Both the position numbers and the translations under genes were made by a program. The notes under the pieces are model-generated. The model searched no databases. It had not been told where the DNA came from and saw only the letters and a list, made by a program, of their open reading frames with translations. Below, one piece after another: positions 32,039 through 34,004 of a stretch of 34,004 bases of DNA; positions within the stretch are counted from its first letter, which is position 1; every line of letters begins with the position of its first letter. The stretch is from JBBIMS01 sp964531645 (GTDB taxonomy: Bacteria; Acidobacteriota; Aminicenantia; JBFLYD01; JBBIMS01): positions 1 through 34,004 of the forward strand of contig CAZHEF010000030.1 in the NCBI GenBank assembly GCA_964531645.1, written 5' to 3'.

Positions 32039-32428
32039 ATGAAGATCAAATTAACAAGCGTTATTGTCAACGATCAAGAAAGAGCTTTGAAATTTTACAC
32101 TGAAATTTTAGGATTTGTTAAAAAAAGAGCGATTCCAGTAGGAGAAGTTAAGTGGCTTACAGTTGTCTCGCCTGATAATGATGAAATAGAGCTTTCCCTT
32201 GAGCCAAATATAAATCCCATAGCAAAAACCTACCAGGAAGAAATTTACAAACAAGGAATACCTGCAACAGCCTTTTATGTGGAGGATATAAATTCAGAGT
32301 TTGAAAGACTGAAAAAATTGGGTGTTAATTTTACAACTGAGCCAACAGATATCGGTCCTGCAATCATTGCAGTCTTTGATGACACCTGTGGAAACCTGAT
32401 ACAGATTTATCAGGAAAAGAGGGGTTAA
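32039..32428 (+). CDS. VOC (glyoxalase/bleomycin-resistance) superfamily protein
   Basis: 129 residues from the second ATG. GGAGG at 32029-32033 is too close to ATG 32036, but 5 nt from ATG 32039. Two beta-alpha-beta-beta-beta units are visible: IKLTSVIVNDQERALKFYTEILGF then IELSLEP, and TAFYVEDINSEFERLKKLGV then FDDTCGNLIQIYQE. The terminal GNLIQIYQ is the usual metal-site Glu-bearing strand region (D-x-x-G-N-x-I/L-Q/E). A lactoylglutathione-lyase-like fold is certain; the substrate is unknown. It is a single-domain protein likely to act as a dimer. It has its own promoter and no linked partner. Confidence 0.88.
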   Translation: MKIKLTSVIVNDQERALKFYTEILGFVKKRAIPVGEVKWLTVVSPDNDEIELSLEPNINPIAKTYQEEIYKQGIPATAFYVEDINSEFERLKKLGVNFTTEPTDIGPAIIAVFDDTCGNLIQIYQEKRG

Positions 32429-32470
32429 AATTATCCGCTTAGTCATATCTTAGAAAAGGTAAACAACTTA

Positions 32471-32508
32471 AATTTTCATTAAAAAATTGAATGAATTTTT
32501 TGAAAATT
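32471..32508. terminator. A/T-rich inverted repeat after the VOC gene
   Basis: AATTTTCA (32471-32478) pairs with TGAAAATT (32501-32508), and inner A and T runs extend the stem with a small bulge around a GAATG loop. It sits 43 nt after the VOC stop. It is weak in G/C, so terminator status is tentative. Its right arm overlaps the next promoter. Confidence 0.35.
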
Positions 32509-32526
32509 AAAAAGTTTTGATATAAT
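32500..32526 (+). promoter_or_regulatory. Candidate promoter for the HExxH lipoprotein gene
   Basis: TTGAAA (32500-32505), a 15-nt spacer and a perfect TATAAT (32521-32526). The predicted start lies about 28 nt before the reading frame. The spacer is short, so confidence is moderate. Confidence 0.45.
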
Positions 32527-32560
32527 TTAGAGGAAGTGAGGGATAGATAGTAAATATAAG

Positions 32561-33327
32561 TTGTTTCTTAAATCTTTTTCTTTGTTTTTTCTTTTGTTAG
32601 TATTCCTATTTTACAGTTGTGGAAAAAGTCCACCTTCTTCAAGTTCTCAAATAAGGCTATTAACAGAAACTATTATCACTCAGAATTTTATTTTTCATTA
32701 TGCTCCCGGAAACAGAGTTGATACTAACCAGCAGGAAATTTACCACAATTGGGCTGTAAAACAGTTTCAAATTTCTATTCCCCAAAAAATTGATTATTAC
32801 AAATACTTTGACCAGCAACATATGGGAGAGCTAACAGGGTATTACAACACCAATGCATGGGCAGATGTAGGTAATTGGGCAATTCATACTATCTGGCCAG
32901 TGGATAATCACGAATGTATTCATCTTTATACATCCTTGATTGGAAGCCTCTCGGATTTTTTAGTGAAGGCATAGCAGGTGTCTTCTCTGTTAATCCCGCT
33001 AATAATGATTTTGAATCGAAATGGTGGGGGCAATCAGTTCATTACTGGGCTTAAAAATTTAAGGATAAGGGAACTTTAATTCCTATAGAAAATTTATTAG
33101 AAACGAATAGTTTCAGAAATTATCCTTCTGAAACTACTTACCCCGAATCAGGTTCCTTTATAAAATTTATAATCGCTAAATACAGCTTAGAAAAAATGTT
33201 ATCCTTTTTCAGCATAGGTAATAGATACGACTCAAAAGACAAGATAAAGGAAAAATGCTATTTAATATATGGTTTTTCAATTGAACAAGCTGAAGCTGAA
33301 TGGCTGGAATTTATTGATAAATATTAA
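32561..33327 (+). pseudogene. Lipoprotein with HExxH metalloprotease-like domain, broken
   Basis: Starts at TTG 32561 (no ATG or good Shine-Dalgarno nearby). Residues 1-20 are a lipoprotein signal ending FLFYSC, followed by GKSPPSSSS. The domain contains DNHECIHLYTSLIG, with HECIH at 117-121. After one base is corrected in the T6 run at 32956-32961, it continues FFSEGIAGVFSVNPANNDFE, which supplies the downstream Glu of a gluzincin site. TAA at 33052-33054 interrupts it. The rest reads to ESGSFIKFIIAKYSLEKML and EAEWLEFIDKY at TAA 33327. This order fits the peptidase-MA-like/M1-type family. Likely once a secreted protease or a non-catalytic relative. Confidence 0.6.
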
Positions 33328-33398
33328 ATTTCATTAAACTTGATTTTTTTGCTTATATCATTACCATATAGTATATTTAACGAAGGAGGAAAATAAAT

Positions 33399-33866
33399 AT
33401 GAAAGACATTTACAAGTTAATAATTTCTCTTCTAATCCCTTTACTCGTTGCATATTTCGGCTCATTATTTACATCAACATCAGTAAATTCATGGTATTTA
33501 ACATTAAAAAAACCATCCTTCAATCCACCCAACTGGATATTCGGTCCTGTGTGGACAACTCTTTTCATTCTTATGGGTCTCTCTTTCTATTTAATCTGGA
33601 AAAAAGGTTATTCCAAGGAGAGCAAATCTGCATTTTTTATTTATTTTATCCAGCTATTCTTTAATTTTTTATGGTCTCTCTTCTTTTTTGGGTTAAAAAG
33701 CCCTTTTCTTGGGCTATTAGACATAATTGTTCTTTTGATTTTCATTATAATTAACATATATCTTTTCTACAGAATCTCAAAAATTTCTGCTTATCTGCTT
33801 ATTCCTTACCTCTTATGGGTTAGCTTTGCTTCCATTCTTAATTTTTCCATTTTTATTCTTAATTAG
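33399..33866 (+). CDS. tspO: TspO/MBR-family membrane protein
   Basis: 155 residues with five hydrophobic helices, the TspO (tryptophan-rich sensory protein / benzodiazepine receptor) layout. Signatures: WYLTLKKPSFNPPNWIFGPV (32-51), with the conserved P-x-F-x-P-P-x-W-x-F-x-P-V-W, then FNFLWSLFFFGLKSPFLGLL and a last helix LIPYLLWVSFASILN. The family binds porphyrins and cholesterol and is tied to oxidative stress or tetrapyrrole handling; the role here is not determined. The start is fixed by GAAGGAGG before ATG. A 72-bp spacer separates it from the broken lipoprotein. Confidence 0.93.
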   Translation: MKDIYKLIISLLIPLLVAYFGSLFTSTSVNSWYLTLKKPSFNPPNWIFGPVWTTLFILMGLSFYLIWKKGYSKESKSAFFIYFIQLFFNFLWSLFFFGLKSPFLGLLDIIVLLIFIIINIYLFYRISKISAYLLIPYLLWVSFASILNFSIFILN

Positions 33867-33956
33867 AGATTATTTATAAGTAAAATTCCATTCATTATTA
33901 AAGAAAAATCCTTGGGGTTTCCCGAGTTTCTGGAGGTTATGAAAGGAGCGACAGAC

Positions 33957-34004
33957 ATGAGCTCTATCACCTCAAAGGTTAAAAATAACCAAACACCAAT
34001 AACC
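33957..34004 (+). CDS. Start of an unidentified gene (partial)
   Basis: AAAGGAG lies 8 nt before ATG 33957, and the frame is open to the window end. Sixteen residues are visible (MSSITSKVKNNQTPIT). An in-frame ATG at 33939 has GGAGG only 2 nt away, which is less likely. Too short to identify. Confidence 0.35.
   Translation, partial: MSSITSKVKNNQTPIT

Noticed and set aside
1..34004. CRISPR array
   Set aside because: No regularly spaced repeats of 20-40 bp were seen on either strand. The only exact long repeat is the 55-bp pair around the Ns.

Overview
The window is A+T-rich DNA from a diderm (Gram-negative-type) bacterium. BamA, an OmpH/Skp-like chaperone, LpxA, LpxI, FabZ and a TonB-like protein imply an LPS-type outer membrane. 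Repeated secreted or lipid-anchored six-bladed beta-propeller genes and a remnant resembling the acidobacterial VWFA-related family suggest an uncultured lineage such as Aminicenantes/Acidobacteriota. That placement is an inference from gene content and was not tested. A 100-N run shows the sequence is a draft scaffold, probably a metagenome bin.

Positions 350-23394 form a minus-strand block of housekeeping genes with almost no spacing. Read in transcription order it starts with a strong promoter (23415-23443), then tRNA-Val(GAC), thrS, infC, rpmI, rplT, pheS, pheT, a ZapB-like coiled-coil protein, zapA, rny, a ymdB-type phosphoesterase, a polyprenyl synthase, dxs, tlyA and nadK. A 199-bp gap follows. 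After it come bamA, ompH, fabZ, lpxA, lpxI, a Gfo/Idh oxidoreductase, a TonB-like protein, a SpoIID/SPOR protein, a GAF protein and pyrE. The block links translation, cell division, RNA turnover, isoprenoid synthesis and outer-membrane assembly. Both synthetase genes are unusual: ThrS lacks its TGS domain and PheT lacks the inserted tRNA-binding B2 domain. infC appears to start at CUG. The tail of an ABC ATPase (1-133) faces the block across an inverted repeat.

Positions 23.4-27.9 kb are a gene graveyard on the minus strand. In transcription order it holds a truncated beta-propeller lipoprotein, an ABC-exporter fragment, a broken ABC ATPase, a broken ABC-2 permease, a broken small ORF, a broken secreted Cys-rich peptide with 11 cysteines, a beta-propeller remnant and a VWFA-like remnant. 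The ATPase, permease, small ORF and Cys-rich peptide abut or overlap like a former operon, which I read as a decayed peptide-export or self-protection locus. The N gap here is flanked by the same 55 bp on both sides, so it is probably an unclosed overlap and not missing sequence.

Positions 28.1-34.0 kb mix intact genes (M20 peptidase, cutA, proline dehydrogenase, VOC protein, TspO) with two more broken genes for secreted proteins: a beta-propeller with an early TAG, and a HExxH lipoprotein. No CRISPR array, integrase, transposase or phage gene was seen.
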